Positions 17,298 through 25,730 of a stretch of 64,000 nucleotides of DNA are shown in pieces (position 1 is the first letter of the stretch; each line of letters opens with the position of its first letter). A program made the position numbers and the translations under genes. Origin of the DNA: JAGWAJ01 sp965215155 (GTDB taxonomy: Bacteria > Acidobacteriota > Vicinamibacteria > Vicinamibacterales > UBA8438); contig CBDCCY010000004.1 in NCBI GenBank assembly GCA_965215155.1, positions 2,046,001-2,110,000 of the forward strand, given 5' to 3'. The notes under the pieces were generated by a model, which ran no database searches, was not told the origin of the DNA, and saw nothing but the letters and a program-made list of their open reading frames with translations.

Positions 17298-17552
17298 ATG
17301 CTCGACACGCTGGCCGTCTCCCGGGAGCTGACCGCATCCGGCCTGAACGCCGAGCAGGCCGCCGCCATCACCCGCGCCGTCAGACAGGCCGCGGAGCATG
17401 GCGATCACGTCACGTCCGAGCAGTTCAGCAGCGGCCTCGCCGGGTTGCGCACCGAGATCGCAGCCCTCGAAGCACGGCTCATCAAGTGGATGGTCGGGAC
17501 CGTGATCGCTACCGCGGGCGTGACCCTCGCGATTCTCCGCCACGCTTCCTAG
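17298..17552 (+). CDS. Small coiled-coil membrane-anchored protein (DUF1640-like)
   Basis: An 84-residue protein from ATG 17298. Residues 1-57 are helical with heptad character (LNAEQAAAITRAVRQAAEH, GLAGLRTEIAALEARL). Residues 59-78 form a single C-terminal transmembrane segment (WMVGTVIATAGVTLAIL). The layout resembles DUF1640/CCDC90-type proteins. Its TAG stop lies in the CTAG at the left edge of the insertion sequence, so the reading frame is not lost by the insertion. Confidence 0.6.
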   Translation: MLDTLAVSRELTASGLNAEQAAAITRAVRQAAEHGDHVTSEQFSSGLAGLRTEIAALEARLIKWMVGTVIATAGVTLAILRHAS

Positions 17553-17562
17553 CCCAAGTTTA
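17553..17562. repeat. Left terminal inverted repeat of the IS
   Basis: CCCAAGTTTA, an exact inverted match to 19630-19639, preceded by the CTAG target copy at 17549-17552. Confidence 0.88.
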
Positions 17563-17722
17563 CCAAGATCGCCGACATTTCTGTCGAAATCCGCAGGATC
17601 CGCGCCTGTCGGGGACGGTAACTTATTGATTCTAAAGGATCGGGGTCTGGAGACTCTGAATGTAGTGCCATAATCGTAACAGGAGGCTTGATTCGGACCG
17701 GGCCGCCCGCTATCCTGGCTCC

Positions 17723-19531
17723 ATGTTCGTACGGCGCACCCAGACCCGACGAACCGCCGACGGCGTCCCTTACTTCTCCCACCGCCTCGTGCAGTCCGAA
17801 CGCCTCGGCAACTCCGTGCGCCAGCGCACCCTCCTCAACCTCGGACGCCACTTCGACATCCCCGCGCCCCACTGGCCCCGCCTGTGCACCCGCGTCGCCG
17901 AGGTCCTGGCCGGACAGGCGCCGCTGGTGCCCGATTGCCCGCCCGCCGTGGACCAGGAAGCCCAGCGGATCGCCGCCCAGTTGGTCGCCCGCGGTGCCGA
18001 CGCCGGCGGGCCGGACGCCGCAACGGCGGACATCCAGGCCGTCGACATCGACTCGTTGCGCGTGGTCCGGCCCCGCAGCATCGGGGTCGAGCAGGTCGGC
18101 CTGTGGGCCCTCGAGCAGGTGGGGCTGCCGGCCTTGCTGGCACAGTTGGGCGTCAACGGCGCGTTGCGCGCGGCGGCGGCCGGCGCCATCGTCGGGCGCC
18201 TGGCCCACCCGGCATCCGAGCGCGAGACCCACCGTTGGCTGCAGCAGCGCAGCGGCCTCGGCGAGTTGCTCGGCGTCGACTTCGAGACCGTCAGCGCCAT
18301 GCAGCTCTACCGCGCCTCGGACGCGTTGGTAAAGCACCGCGAGGCCATCGAGGCGCACCTGTTCGACCGGGCGATGGGCCTGTTCGACCTGCAGCCGACC
18401 GTCACCCTCTACGACCTGACCAACACCTACTTCGAAGGCGAGGCGAGCGACCAACCGCAGGCCCGGCGCGGCCACTCGAAGGAGAAGCGCAGCGACTGCC
18501 CGCTGCTCACCCTCGGCCTGATGCTCGACGCCAGCGGCTTCGTCCGCCGCTCGCAGGTCTTCGACGGCAACGTTCGGGAACACCGCACCCTGGCCGGCAT
18601 GCTCGAAGCACTCCAAGCGCCATCCGGCGCCCTCGTGGTCATGGACCGCGGCGTCGCCACCGAAGGCTGCATCGCCTGGCTGCGCGACAACGGCTACCGC
18701 TATCTCGTCGTCAGCCGCGAACGCCACCGCCAGTTCGACGCCACCGCCGCCGTGTCCCTGCGGACGCAGTCCAACCAGACCGTGCAGTTGCACAAGGTCG
18801 TCTCCGACGACCCCGACGAGGTCCGCCTCTACTGCTACTCCGAGCAGCGGGCCGCGAAGGAGCGCGGCATCGTCGAGCGCGCCGCCGCCCGCTTCGAGGA
18901 CGCCCTCACGAAGCTCAACGACGGGCTCGCCCGCCCCCGCGCCCACAAGCGCATCGCCCAGGTCTGGCAGCGCATCGGCCGCTTGAAGACCAAGCACTCC
19001 CGCGCCGCCGGCCACTACCAGATCGACGTCACCGCCGACGAGACCGGCGAGCGGGCCGCCGCCGTCACCTGGACCCGGCGCCCCAAGGACGGCTCGATGG
19101 CCACCCATCCCGGCGTCTACTGCCTGCGCAGCAGCGAGACCGACTGGGACGAAGAGACCCTCTGGCGCACCTACACCACCCTCACCGACGTCGAAGCCGT
19201 CTTCCGCTCCCTCAAGTCCGAGCTCGGCCTGCGTCCCATCTATCACCGCAAGCCGCGGCGAGCCGACGGCCATCTGTTCCTCACCGTCATCGCCTACCAG
19301 CTCGTCCAGGTCATCCGCACCCGCCTGCGCGAGCATCGCGAGCAGGCCAGTTGGACGTCGCTACGCCACGTCCTCGACGGCCAGCAGCGCGTCACCACCA
19401 CCTTCCGCCGGCCCGACGGACGCACCCTCCACGTGCGCACCGCCACACAGCCCGAACCCGAGCAGCGCGCCATCTACGACGTTCTCGGCGTCGACCCCAA
19501 CCCCGCCGGCGTCCGCAAGACCCTCGTCTGA
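17723..19531 (+). CDS. IS1634-family DDE transposase
   Basis: A 602-residue transposase of the IS4-superfamily IS1634 group. Catalytic residues by alignment logic: D231 (LYDLTNTYFEG), D308 (VVMDRGVATEG) and E491 (DVEAVFRSLKSELGLRP), followed by a typical HRKPRRADGHLFLTVIAYQL stretch. The N-terminal ~200 residues are the expected DNA-binding region. The frame is intact, so the element may be active. It is the only gene of the element; about 170 bp of untranslated DNA precede it and 108 bp follow. Confidence 0.93.
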   Translation: MFVRRTQTRRTADGVPYFSHRLVQSERLGNSVRQRTLLNLGRHFDIPAPHWPRLCTRVAEVLAGQAPLVPDCPPAVDQEAQRIAAQLVARGADAGGPDAATADIQAVDIDSLRVVRPRSIGVEQVGLWALEQVGLPALLAQLGVNGALRAAAAGAIVGRLAHPASERETHRWLQQRSGLGELLGVDFETVSAMQLYRASDALVKHREAIEAHLFDRAMGLFDLQPTVTLYDLTNTYFEGEASDQPQARRGHSKEKRSDCPLLTLGLMLDASGFVRRSQVFDGNVREHRTLAGMLEALQAPSGALVVMDRGVATEGCIAWLRDNGYRYLVVSRERHRQFDATAAVSLRTQSNQTVQLHKVVSDDPDEVRLYCYSEQRAAKERGIVERAAARFEDALTKLNDGLARPRAHKRIAQVWQRIGRLKTKHSRAAGHYQIDVTADETGERAAAVTWTRRPKDGSMATHPGVYCLRSSETDWDEETLWRTYTTLTDVEAVFRSLKSELGLRPIYHRKPRRADGHLFLTVIAYQLVQVIRTRLREHREQASWTSLRHVLDGQQRVTTTFRRPDGRTLHVRTATQPEPEQRAIYDVLGVDPNPAGVRKTLV

Positions 19532-19629
19532 ACGACCCGAACCTCCCGGTTCACGCACGTTTGTAGTGCCACTCGAACCGTTCTGCCCCCGTAAATCGTT
19601 GATTCCAAACGACCTCATTTCACCCCTGT

Positions 19630-19639
19630 TAAACTTGGG
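19630..19639. repeat. Right terminal inverted repeat of the IS
   Basis: TAAACTTGGG, an exact inverted match to the left end, followed by the second CTAG at 19640-19643. Confidence 0.88.
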
Positions 19640-20419
19640 CTAGTGGCCGACGAGGCCTTCGACGGGGCTGCTCGCCGAGGCGTAGCGCCGACGCGGGATC
19701 CGGCCCGCCAGGTAGCCGAGCCGGCCGGCGCGCACCGCGAGCCGCATCGCCTCCGCCATTGCCACGGGGTCGTCGGCTCCCGCGATCGCCGTGTTGATGA
19801 GCACGCCGTCCGCGCCCAGCTCCATCGCCACCGCGGCGTCCGACGGCGATCCGACCCCGGCGTCGACGATGACCGGGACCTGGGCCTGCTCGCGGATGAT
19901 GGCGAGGCTGTTGCGGTTCTGCACGCCGAGCCCGGAGCCGATCGGGGCGCCCAAAGGCATGACCGCGGCCGCGCCGGCCTCGGCCAGCTTGCGGCAGGCG
20001 ATCGGGTCGTCGTTGGTGTAGGGGAGGACGACGAACCCCTCCTCGACCAGCACGCGCGTTGCCGCGAGCAACGCCTCGTTGTCCGGGAAGAGCGTCCGCT
20101 CGTCGCCGATGACCTCCAGCTTCACCCAGTTCGTGAGCCCCGCGGCACGCCCCAGCCGGGCGGTGCGGATGGCTTCGTCGGCGGTGTAGCAGCCGGCCGT
20201 GTTCGGGAGCAGCGCGTAGCGCTCGGAGTCGATGTGGTCGAGCAGCGAGGAGCCGTCGCGGGCCTGGAGATCGACGCGGCGGACGGCCACCGTCACCATC
20301 TCGGCCCCCGATGCGTCGTGCGCGCGGCGCATCACGTCGTGAGACGCGTACTTGCCGGTACCGACGATCAGTCGGGATCGAAAGATCCTGTCGGCGATGG
20401 TCAGGAGGTCGTCGGGCAT
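19640..20419 (-). CDS. thiG: Thiazole synthase ThiG
   Basis: Forms the thiazole ring of thiamine from deoxyxylulose 5-phosphate, dehydroglycine and ThiS thiocarboxylate. The protein has 259 residues, normal length. Family motifs: RLIVGTGKYAS at the start, the NTAGCYTADEAIRTARLGRAA block, NWVKLEVIGDERTLFPD with the Schiff-base lysine region, and PVIVDAGVGSPSDAAVAMELGADGVLINTAIA for phosphate binding. It lies 17 bp downstream of thiS in the same transcript. Its TAG stop is the CTA of the CTAG at the right edge of the insertion sequence. Confidence 0.95.
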   Translation of the reverse strand: MPDDLLTIADRIFRSRLIVGTGKYASHDVMRRAHDASGAEMVTVAVRRVDLQARDGSSLLDHIDSERYALLPNTAGCYTADEAIRTARLGRAAGLTNWVKLEVIGDERTLFPDNEALLAATRVLVEEGFVVLPYTNDDPIACRKLAEAGAAAVMPLGAPIGSGLGVQNRNSLAIIREQAQVPVIVDAGVGSPSDAAVAMELGADGVLINTAIAGADDPVAMAEAMRLAVRAGRLGYLAGRIPRRRYASASSPVEGLVGH

Positions 20420-20436
20420 ACCGCTCCGCCGGGCCG

Positions 20437-20637
20437 TCAGCCTCCGCCGACGAAGTTCACGATCTCCACCTCGTCGCCGCCGCGAACGACGGTCGACCGG
20501 TAGGTGGTGCGCCGCACGACGACGAGGTTGTGCTCGACGGCCACGCGCCGCGGATCGATGTCCAGCCGGGCGAGCAGGGCGTGGACGGTCACGGGCTCGG
20601 CCAGCTCGAAGTCCTCGCCGTTGAGCCGTATCGTCAC
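20437..20637 (-). CDS. thiS: Sulfur carrier protein ThiS
   Basis: A 66-residue ubiquitin-fold protein that carries sulfur as a C-terminal thiocarboxylate for thiazole synthesis. It begins MTIRLNGEDFEL and ends in VNFVGGG, giving the required C-terminal Gly-Gly. The stretch VAVEHNLVVVRR is typical for the family. It is the first gene of a thiS-thiG unit. The predicted promoter sits so close that the message may start at or next to the ATG. No TPP riboswitch fits in the upstream sequence. Confidence 0.92.
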   Translation of the reverse strand: MTIRLNGEDFELAEPVTVHALLARLDIDPRRVAVEHNLVVVRRTTYRSTVVRGGDEVEIVNFVGGG

Positions 20638-20643
20638 GCGCTC

Positions 20644-20672
20644 AGCGTACTCGGGAGCGCTTGGGAAGTCAA
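20644..20672 (-). promoter_or_regulatory. Predicted thiS promoter
   Basis: On the minus strand TTGACT (20667-20672) is followed after 17 bases by TACGCT (20644-20649). The start site would fall at about 20637, the first base of the thiS ATG, so the message would be leaderless. Confidence 0.5.
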
Positions 20673-20748
20673 GGCTAACTCGTTGCCAGAAGGCGATTTA
20701 CTCCGTGGCGACGGGACGGCGCGGGGCCGGCCGGCGGCCCGCCGGCGA

Positions 20749-20777
20749 TTGACTTCGACCGGTCCGCAAAGTACGAT
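20749..20777 (+). promoter_or_regulatory. Predicted nqrA promoter
   Basis: TTGACT (20749-20754), a 17-base spacer, then TACGAT (20772-20777): five of six and four of six matches to the sigma-70 consensus. Transcription would start near 20784, giving a leader of about 158 bases before nqrA. Confidence 0.6.
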
Positions 20778-20941
20778 GCGGGGAGCCCTGCGAGGGAGCC
20801 TTCGCCGGTGTCGCCGGCCTGCTAGAGGGGTCGGCTCGGCACTTCCGTCACAAGACCCAGGCGCCGCTCGACACTCGATGCAAGGCCCGCGCAGACGGCA
20901 GCTTGAGAAATGTTTCACAAGGCGGGCGGCGACGATCGACG

Positions 20942-22318
20942 ATGGCACGGCACAGGGTGACCCGAGGCATTCGGCTCCCGCTGGCCGGTGAGCCGGTGCA
21001 GGCCGTCGAGGCTGCCGCGCCGCCGCTCCGCGTCGGCGTGCTCGCCGCGGACGCCGTCGGGCTGCGTCCGACGATGCAGGTGGCGCCCGGCGACTCCGTG
21101 GCTCGGGGGCAGGTGCTGTTCCGCGACAAGCGCACCCCGGACGTGCGCTACACGGCGCCGGCCGCGGGTACCGTGGCCGGCGTGCACCGGGGCGGCCGGC
21201 GGGCGCTGCAATCGGTCGTCATCGAGGCGAGCCGCGCCGAGCGGGAGGGACGCGAGCCCGAGGCGGCCCGCTTCCCGGCGTTCTCGGGGCGCCATCCGAG
21301 CGGCATGTCGGCCGACGACGTGCGCGCCCTGCTGCTCGAGTCTGGCCAGTGGACGGCCCTGCGCGCGCGTCCCTACGGCCGGGTCGCCGACCCGGGGGTG
21401 CGCCCGCACTCGATCTTCGTCACCGCCATCGACACCAACCCGCTCGCGCCCTCGACGGACGCCGTCGTCGGCGATCGTGCCCCCGCGCTCCATCGGGGCC
21501 TGGCGGCGCTGGAGCGGCTCACCGACGGGCCGATCCACTTCTGCACCGGGCCGGACACCCGGCTCGAGGTTCCGGCCGGCGGCCGTGTGCGGCACGAGGT
21601 CTTCGTCGGTCCGCACCCGGCGGGCACGGTCGGCCTCCACATCCATACCCTCGATCCGGTCGATCGCCGCAAGGTCGTGTGGCACATCGGCGTCCAGGAC
21701 GTCATCGCAACGGGCCGGCTGTTCGAGACCGGGCAGCTCGACACGGCGCGCGTCGTGTCGCTCGGCGGTCCGCCGGTGGCGCGGCCGCGGCTCCTGCGGA
21801 CGCGGATCGGCGCCTCGACCGACGCGCTCGTGGCGGGGGAGCTCGCCTCGCAGCAGGAGGTCCGCATCATCTCCGGGTCCGTGTTCGGCGGCCGGACGGC
21901 CGCAGGGGAGATCCACGGCTACCTCGGCCGCTATCACCAGCAGGTCTCGGTGCTGGCCGAGGGGCGGGAGCGCGAGTTCCTCGGCTGGCTGCGCCCGGGG
22001 CTCGACCGCTTCTCCGCCGTGCGGACGTTCGCGTCGGCGTGGCTGCCGCGCCGGCGGCTCGCGCTCACGACCTCCACCCACGGCTCGCCCCGCGCGATCG
22101 TCCCGATTGGGAACTACGAGCGCGTGATGCCCCTCGACCTGATGGCCACGGCCATGATGCGCGCGCTCGCGATGCGGGACGTGGAGCGGGCCGAGGAGCT
22201 CGGGTGCCTCGAGCTCGACGAGGAGGACGTGGCCCTCTGCACGTTCGTCGACGCCGGCAAGGCGGAGTTCGGACCGCATCTCCGCAGCGTCCTCGACGCG
22301 CTGGAGAAGGAAGGCTAG
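20942..22318 (+). CDS. nqrA: Na+-translocating NADH:quinone reductase subunit A
   Basis: The cytoplasmic quinone-binding subunit of the Na+-NQR complex, which couples NADH oxidation to Na+ export. The protein has 458 residues. It starts MARHRVTRGIRLPLAGEP, matching the NqrA start pattern. Further family stretches are VFVTAIDTNPLAP, HIGVQDVIATGRLF and RIISGSVFGGRTA. ATG 20942 was chosen because it aligns with family starts; a TTG at 20903 would add 13 unlikely residues. First gene of nqrABCDEF-apbE-nqrM, behind its own promoter. Confidence 0.93.
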   Translation: MARHRVTRGIRLPLAGEPVQAVEAAAPPLRVGVLAADAVGLRPTMQVAPGDSVARGQVLFRDKRTPDVRYTAPAAGTVAGVHRGGRRALQSVVIEASRAEREGREPEAARFPAFSGRHPSGMSADDVRALLLESGQWTALRARPYGRVADPGVRPHSIFVTAIDTNPLAPSTDAVVGDRAPALHRGLAALERLTDGPIHFCTGPDTRLEVPAGGRVRHEVFVGPHPAGTVGLHIHTLDPVDRRKVVWHIGVQDVIATGRLFETGQLDTARVVSLGGPPVARPRLLRTRIGASTDALVAGELASQQEVRIISGSVFGGRTAAGEIHGYLGRYHQQVSVLAEGREREFLGWLRPGLDRFSAVRTFASAWLPRRRLALTTSTHGSPRAIVPIGNYERVMPLDLMATAMMRALAMRDVERAEELGCLELDEEDVALCTFVDAGKAEFGPHLRSVLDALEKEG

Positions 22319-22438
22319 GAGCTTGCGCCGCAGAAGGCAACGCAGTGGAGTTCCGCGGCGCAAGCTCCGGGGGCGGTGGGGGCCGGGGCCGAACACGGAG
22401 CCTGCGACGGGTTCGGCGGCGCCAGGAGTCGGTTCCGC

Positions 22439-23659
22439 ATGAAGCTCCTGCGCCGCCTGCTCGATTCCCAGGCCCGGCACTTCGAGCCGGGCGGCCGGCT
22501 CGCCCGGCTCTATCCCCTGTGGGAAGCACAGGACACGTTCCTCTACACGCCCGGTCAGGTCACCGCCGGCGCCGCCCACGTCCGCGACGGCCTGGACCTG
22601 AAGCGCATGATGATGACCGTCGTCATCGCGCTGGCCGGCTGCGTCTACATGGCGCTCCACAACACGGGCTACCAGGCGAACCTGGCCATCGCCGGCGGAG
22701 CCGCGCCGCTTGCGACCTGGCAGACGGCGGCGATGGAGGCGGCCGGCCTGGGCTTCGCCCCCGACGACCTCGTGAGCTGCCTCGTGCACGGCGGCCTGTA
22801 CTACCTGCCGATCCTGATCGTCACCTTCGCGGTCGGCGGCCTCTGGGAGTTCTTCTTCGCCGTCGTGCGGAAGCACGAGCTGAACGAGGGCTTCCTCGTC
22901 ACCGGCATGCTCTTCCCGCTCACCCTGCCGCCGACCATTCCGCTGTGGCAGGTGGCCCTCGGCATCTCGTTCGGCATCGTCGTCGGCAAGGAGATCTTCG
23001 GCGGCACCGGCATGAACGTGCTGAACCCGGCGCTGGTGGCCCGCGCCGGGGTCTTCTTCGCGTACCCGGCCGAGATGTCGGGGGATGCGGTGTGGATTGC
23101 GGCCGACACCGCGTCCGACGCCGTGAGCGGGGCGACGGCGCTGGCCACGGCGACGCTGGGCGGCACGCAGGCGATGGCCGCCGAGACCGACTGGTGGAGC
23201 GCCTTCGTCGGATTCGTCCCCGGATCGATGGGCGAGACGTCCATGCTGGCCTGCCTGCTCGGGGCGCTGCTGCTCGTCGCGACGGGCGTCGGCTCGTGGC
23301 GCATCATGTTGAGCACGGCGGCCGGGACCATTCTGATGGCGGCGAGCCTGAACGCCATCGGCTCGGCGACCAACCCCTTCTTCGACGTCACGCCCGCCTG
23401 GCACCTCGTGCTCGGCGGCTGGGCGTTCGGCGCCGTCTACATGGCGACCGATCCGGTATCGGCCCCCACCGCGCTCCGCGGCCACTACGTGTACGGCTTT
23501 CTGATCGGGGTGCTCTGTGTCCTCATCCGCGTCGTCAACCCGGCGTATCCTGAGGGCATGATGCTCGCCATCCTCTTCATGAACCTGTTTGCGCCGCTGA
23601 TCGACTACTTCGCCGTCCAGGCGAACGTGCGGCGCCGGAGGGCGCGGTATGCAGGGTAG
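22439..23659 (+). CDS. nqrB: Na+-translocating NADH:quinone reductase subunit B
   Basis: Integral membrane subunit of Na+-NQR with covalent FMN; 406 residues with about ten hydrophobic segments. The flavinylation motif SGATALA contains T233, the residue to which ApbE attaches FMN (T236 in Vibrio). Other family marks are KRMMMTVVIALAGCVYMALHNTGYQAN and KEIFGGTGMNVLNPALVARAGVFFAYP. ATG 22439 (MKLLRRLLDSQA) is used; upstream in-frame codons look non-coding. It overlaps nqrC by 11 bp, so the two are coupled. Confidence 0.95.
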   Translation: MKLLRRLLDSQARHFEPGGRLARLYPLWEAQDTFLYTPGQVTAGAAHVRDGLDLKRMMMTVVIALAGCVYMALHNTGYQANLAIAGGAAPLATWQTAAMEAAGLGFAPDDLVSCLVHGGLYYLPILIVTFAVGGLWEFFFAVVRKHELNEGFLVTGMLFPLTLPPTIPLWQVALGISFGIVVGKEIFGGTGMNVLNPALVARAGVFFAYPAEMSGDAVWIAADTASDAVSGATALATATLGGTQAMAAETDWWSAFVGFVPGSMGETSMLACLLGALLLVATGVGSWRIMLSTAAGTILMAASLNAIGSATNPFFDVTPAWHLVLGGWAFGAVYMATDPVSAPTALRGHYVYGFLIGVLCVLIRVVNPAYPEGMMLAILFMNLFAPLIDYFAVQANVRRRRARYAG

Positions 23660-24443
23660 CGTTCTCTACAATCTCGGGTTCGCGACGGCCATCTGCGTGG
23701 CGTGCGCCATCGTGGTGTCGTCCTCGGCCGTCTCGTTGCGGGAACGGCAGCTCGTCAACCAGGCGCTCGACATGCAGCGCAACGTGCTGGTGGCGGCCGG
23801 CCTGGCGGACCCCGACGAGGCGCTGGAGGCGGAGGAGATCGCCGCGCGCTTCGCCCCGATCCGGCAGGTCGTGATCGACGTGGCGTCGGGCGCGGCCACC
23901 GACGTCGATCCGGCGACGTTCGACCCGCGCGCCGCCGCGGCCGACCCCGGGACCAGCCGCACCGCTCCGCCCAACAACGCCGGGCTGAGCCGCGTCGCCG
24001 ACCGGGCGCTGGTCTACGAGCTGCGCGACGCCGGCGGCGCGCTCGACCTGGTGGTCCTGCCGGTCCACGGCCTCGGCCTCTGGGGCCTCCTCTACGGCTT
24101 CGTGGCGCTCGACGCGGACCTGGAGACGATCCGCGGCCTGACCTACTACGAGCACAAGGAGACGCCGGGCCTCGGCGGCGAGGTGGACAACCCGCGCTGG
24201 AAGGGCCTCTGGAACGGCCGCAAGGCGTTCGGTCCCGACGGCGCGCCGGTGATCGAGGTGGCGCGGGGGCTCGCGGGGCCGCCGGCCGAGGACCCCTTCC
24301 GCGTCGACGGCCTCGCCGGGGCCACGATGACGAGCCGCGGCGTCACCAACATGCTGCGCTTCTGGCTCGACGGGGAAGGCTTCGGTCCCTACCTGGACGC
24401 GCTCCGCGCGGGCAGGGACGTCAGGATGGCCGGGGGCGCATGA
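23649..24443 (+). CDS. nqrC: Na+-translocating NADH:quinone reductase subunit C
   Basis: Na+-NQR subunit with one N-terminal membrane anchor (residues ~8-28) and a periplasmic FMN domain; 264 residues. The flavinylation motif is DGLAGATMTSRGV, with T226 as the FMN acceptor (T225 in Vibrio). The family stretch YEHKETPGLGGEVDNPRWKGLW is intact. The last codons and the junction to nqrD are built from a 17-bp tandem repeat. Confidence 0.95.
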   Translation: MQGSVLYNLGFATAICVACAIVVSSSAVSLRERQLVNQALDMQRNVLVAAGLADPDEALEAEEIAARFAPIRQVVIDVASGAATDVDPATFDPRAAAADPGTSRTAPPNNAGLSRVADRALVYELRDAGGALDLVVLPVHGLGLWGLLYGFVALDADLETIRGLTYYEHKETPGLGGEVDNPRWKGLWNGRKAFGPDGAPVIEVARGLAGPPAEDPFRVDGLAGATMTSRGVTNMLRFWLDGEGFGPYLDALRAGRDVRMAGGA

Positions 24444-24477
24444 CGGCCGGGGGCGCATGATGACCGGGGGCGCATGA
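24430..24477 (+). repeat. Triple 17-bp-period repeat at the nqrC/nqrD junction
   Basis: CCGGGGGCGCATGA occurs exactly at 24430-24443, 24447-24460 and 24464-24477. The first copy holds the nqrC stop and the third holds the nqrD start. Each copy carries an ATG and a TGA. Because 17 is not a multiple of three, the three ATGs lie in different frames. Confidence 0.9.
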
Positions 24478-25097
24478 TGACGAAGACGCGCGAGGCGCTC
24501 GTCGACCCGCTGTTCAACAACAACCCGATCGCGCTGCAGGTGCTCGGCATCTGTTCGGCGCTCGCGGTGACGACGCGCATGGACACGGCGCTCGTGATGA
24601 GCGCGGCGGTCGTGGCGGTGATGATGTCGTCGAACTTCTTCGTCAGCGCGCTGCGGAATCAGATCCCGACGAGCATACGGATCATCGTGCAGCTCACGAT
24701 CATCGCCTCGCTGGTGATCATGGTCGACCAGATACTGAAGGCCTACCTGTTCGAGCTGTCGAAGCAGCTCACCGTCTTCGTCGGACTCATCATCACGAAC
24801 TGCATCATCATGGGGCGCGCCGAGGCCTACGCCATGCAGAACCCGCCCGGCCTGAGCCTCATCGACGGTCTAGGGAACGGCCTCGGCTATGGCCTCATCC
24901 TGATGTTGACGGCGTTCGTGCGCGAGCTCTTCGGGTCGGGATCGGTGTTCGGCACGACGGTGCTGCCGCTGGCGAGCGAGGGGGGCTGGTACACGCCGAA
25001 CGGGCTGATGGTGCTCTCGCCGGCCGCGTTCTTCATCATCGGCTTCCTGATCTGGGCCCTGCGGAGCTGGAAGCGGGATCAGGCGGAGGCGGAGTGA
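24474..25097 (+). CDS. nqrD: Na+-translocating NADH:quinone reductase subunit D
   Basis: Integral membrane subunit of Na+-NQR, 207 residues with about six membrane helices. Family marks: DPLFNNNPIALQVLGICSALAVT near the start, then FVGLIITNCIIMGRAEAYAM with the conserved TNC cysteine that, with NqrE, binds the membrane-buried iron. Either ATG 24474 or 24477 may be used. The start lies in the last copy of a tandem repeat. The end overlaps nqrE by one base (TGATG). Confidence 0.95.
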   Translation: MMTKTREALVDPLFNNNPIALQVLGICSALAVTTRMDTALVMSAAVVAVMMSSNFFVSALRNQIPTSIRIIVQLTIIASLVIMVDQILKAYLFELSKQLTVFVGLIITNCIIMGRAEAYAMQNPPGLSLIDGLGNGLGYGLILMLTAFVRELFGSGSVFGTTVLPLASEGGWYTPNGLMVLSPAAFFIIGFLIWALRSWKRDQAEAE

Positions 25098-25714
25098 TGC
25101 TGGAGCACTACCTGAGCCTCGCCGTCAAGTCGATCTTCGTCGAGAACATGGCGCTCGCCTTCTTCCTCGGCATGTGCTCGTTCCTCGCCGTGTCGCGGCA
25201 GGTCAAGACCGCGATCGGCCTCGGCGGCGCGGTGATCTTCGTGCTGACGATCACCGTGCCGATGAACAACCTGATCTACGCGCACCTGCTGAGCCCGGGT
25301 GCGATGGCGTGGCTGCACCCGGCCCTGGCCGACTACGACCTCTCCTTTCTCGGTTTCCTCTCCTACATCGGGACCATCGCCGCGATGGTGCAGATCGTCG
25401 AGATGGTGCTCGACCGCTTCGTGCCCCCGCTGCACGCCGCGTTGGGCATCTTCCTGCCCCTCATCGCCGTCAACTGCGCCATCCTGGGGGCGTCGCTCTT
25501 CATGGTGGAGCGGAGCTACACGCTGGCCGAGAGCACGGTGTTCGGCCTCGGATCGGGCATCGGCTGGGCGCTGGCGGTCGTCGCCCTGGCCGGCATTCGG
25601 GAGCGGCTGCGCTACTCGAACCCGCCCGAGGGGCTGCGGGGGCTCGGCCTGACCTTCATGCTCGTCGGCCTGATGGCGCTCGGCTTCATGGCCTTCGCGG
25701 GAGTGCAGCTCTAG
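25097..25714 (+). CDS. nqrE: Na+-translocating NADH:quinone reductase subunit E
   Basis: Integral membrane partner of NqrD, 205 residues, about six helices. Family marks: FVENMALAFFLGMCSFLAVS with the conserved cysteine, then FLPLIAVNCAILGASLFM with the second. Its ATG overlaps the nqrD stop. It is followed 16 bp later by nqrF. Confidence 0.95.
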   Translation: MLEHYLSLAVKSIFVENMALAFFLGMCSFLAVSRQVKTAIGLGGAVIFVLTITVPMNNLIYAHLLSPGAMAWLHPALADYDLSFLGFLSYIGTIAAMVQIVEMVLDRFVPPLHAALGIFLPLIAVNCAILGASLFMVERSYTLAESTVFGLGSGIGWALAVVALAGIRERLRYSNPPEGLRGLGLTFMLVGLMALGFMAFAGVQL

Positions 25715-25730
25715 CCCGGGGGCGCCCACG

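Larger units (their letters stand above)
17553..19639 (+). mobile_element. IS1634-family insertion sequence (2087 bp)
   Basis: A complete element with 10-bp perfect terminal inverted repeats, CCCAAGTTTA at 17553-17562 and TAAACTTGGG at 19630-19639, and one intact DDE transposase. It is flanked on both sides by CTAG (17549-17552 and 19640-19643), read here as a 4-bp target duplication; CTAG is itself a palindrome, so it could also be counted in the inverted repeats. Sub-terminal direct repeats occur as well: TGTAGTGCCA near 17660 and 19562, and TTGATTC near 17625 and 19600. It sits exactly between two convergent genes. Confidence 0.88.
20638..20941. other. Divergent control region between thiS and nqrA
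   Basis: This 304-bp gap carries no gene that I can support. It holds two promoters facing outward, one for thiS on the minus strand (20644-20672) and one for nqrA on the plus strand (20749-20777). The remaining ~160 bases form a long nqrA leader with a few short GC-rich stems. I recognise no known riboswitch class in it. Confidence 0.55.

Noticed and set aside
20638..20760. TPP riboswitch for thiS
   Set aside because: There is no CUGAGA-type core, and the promoter lies too close to the ATG to leave a leader.
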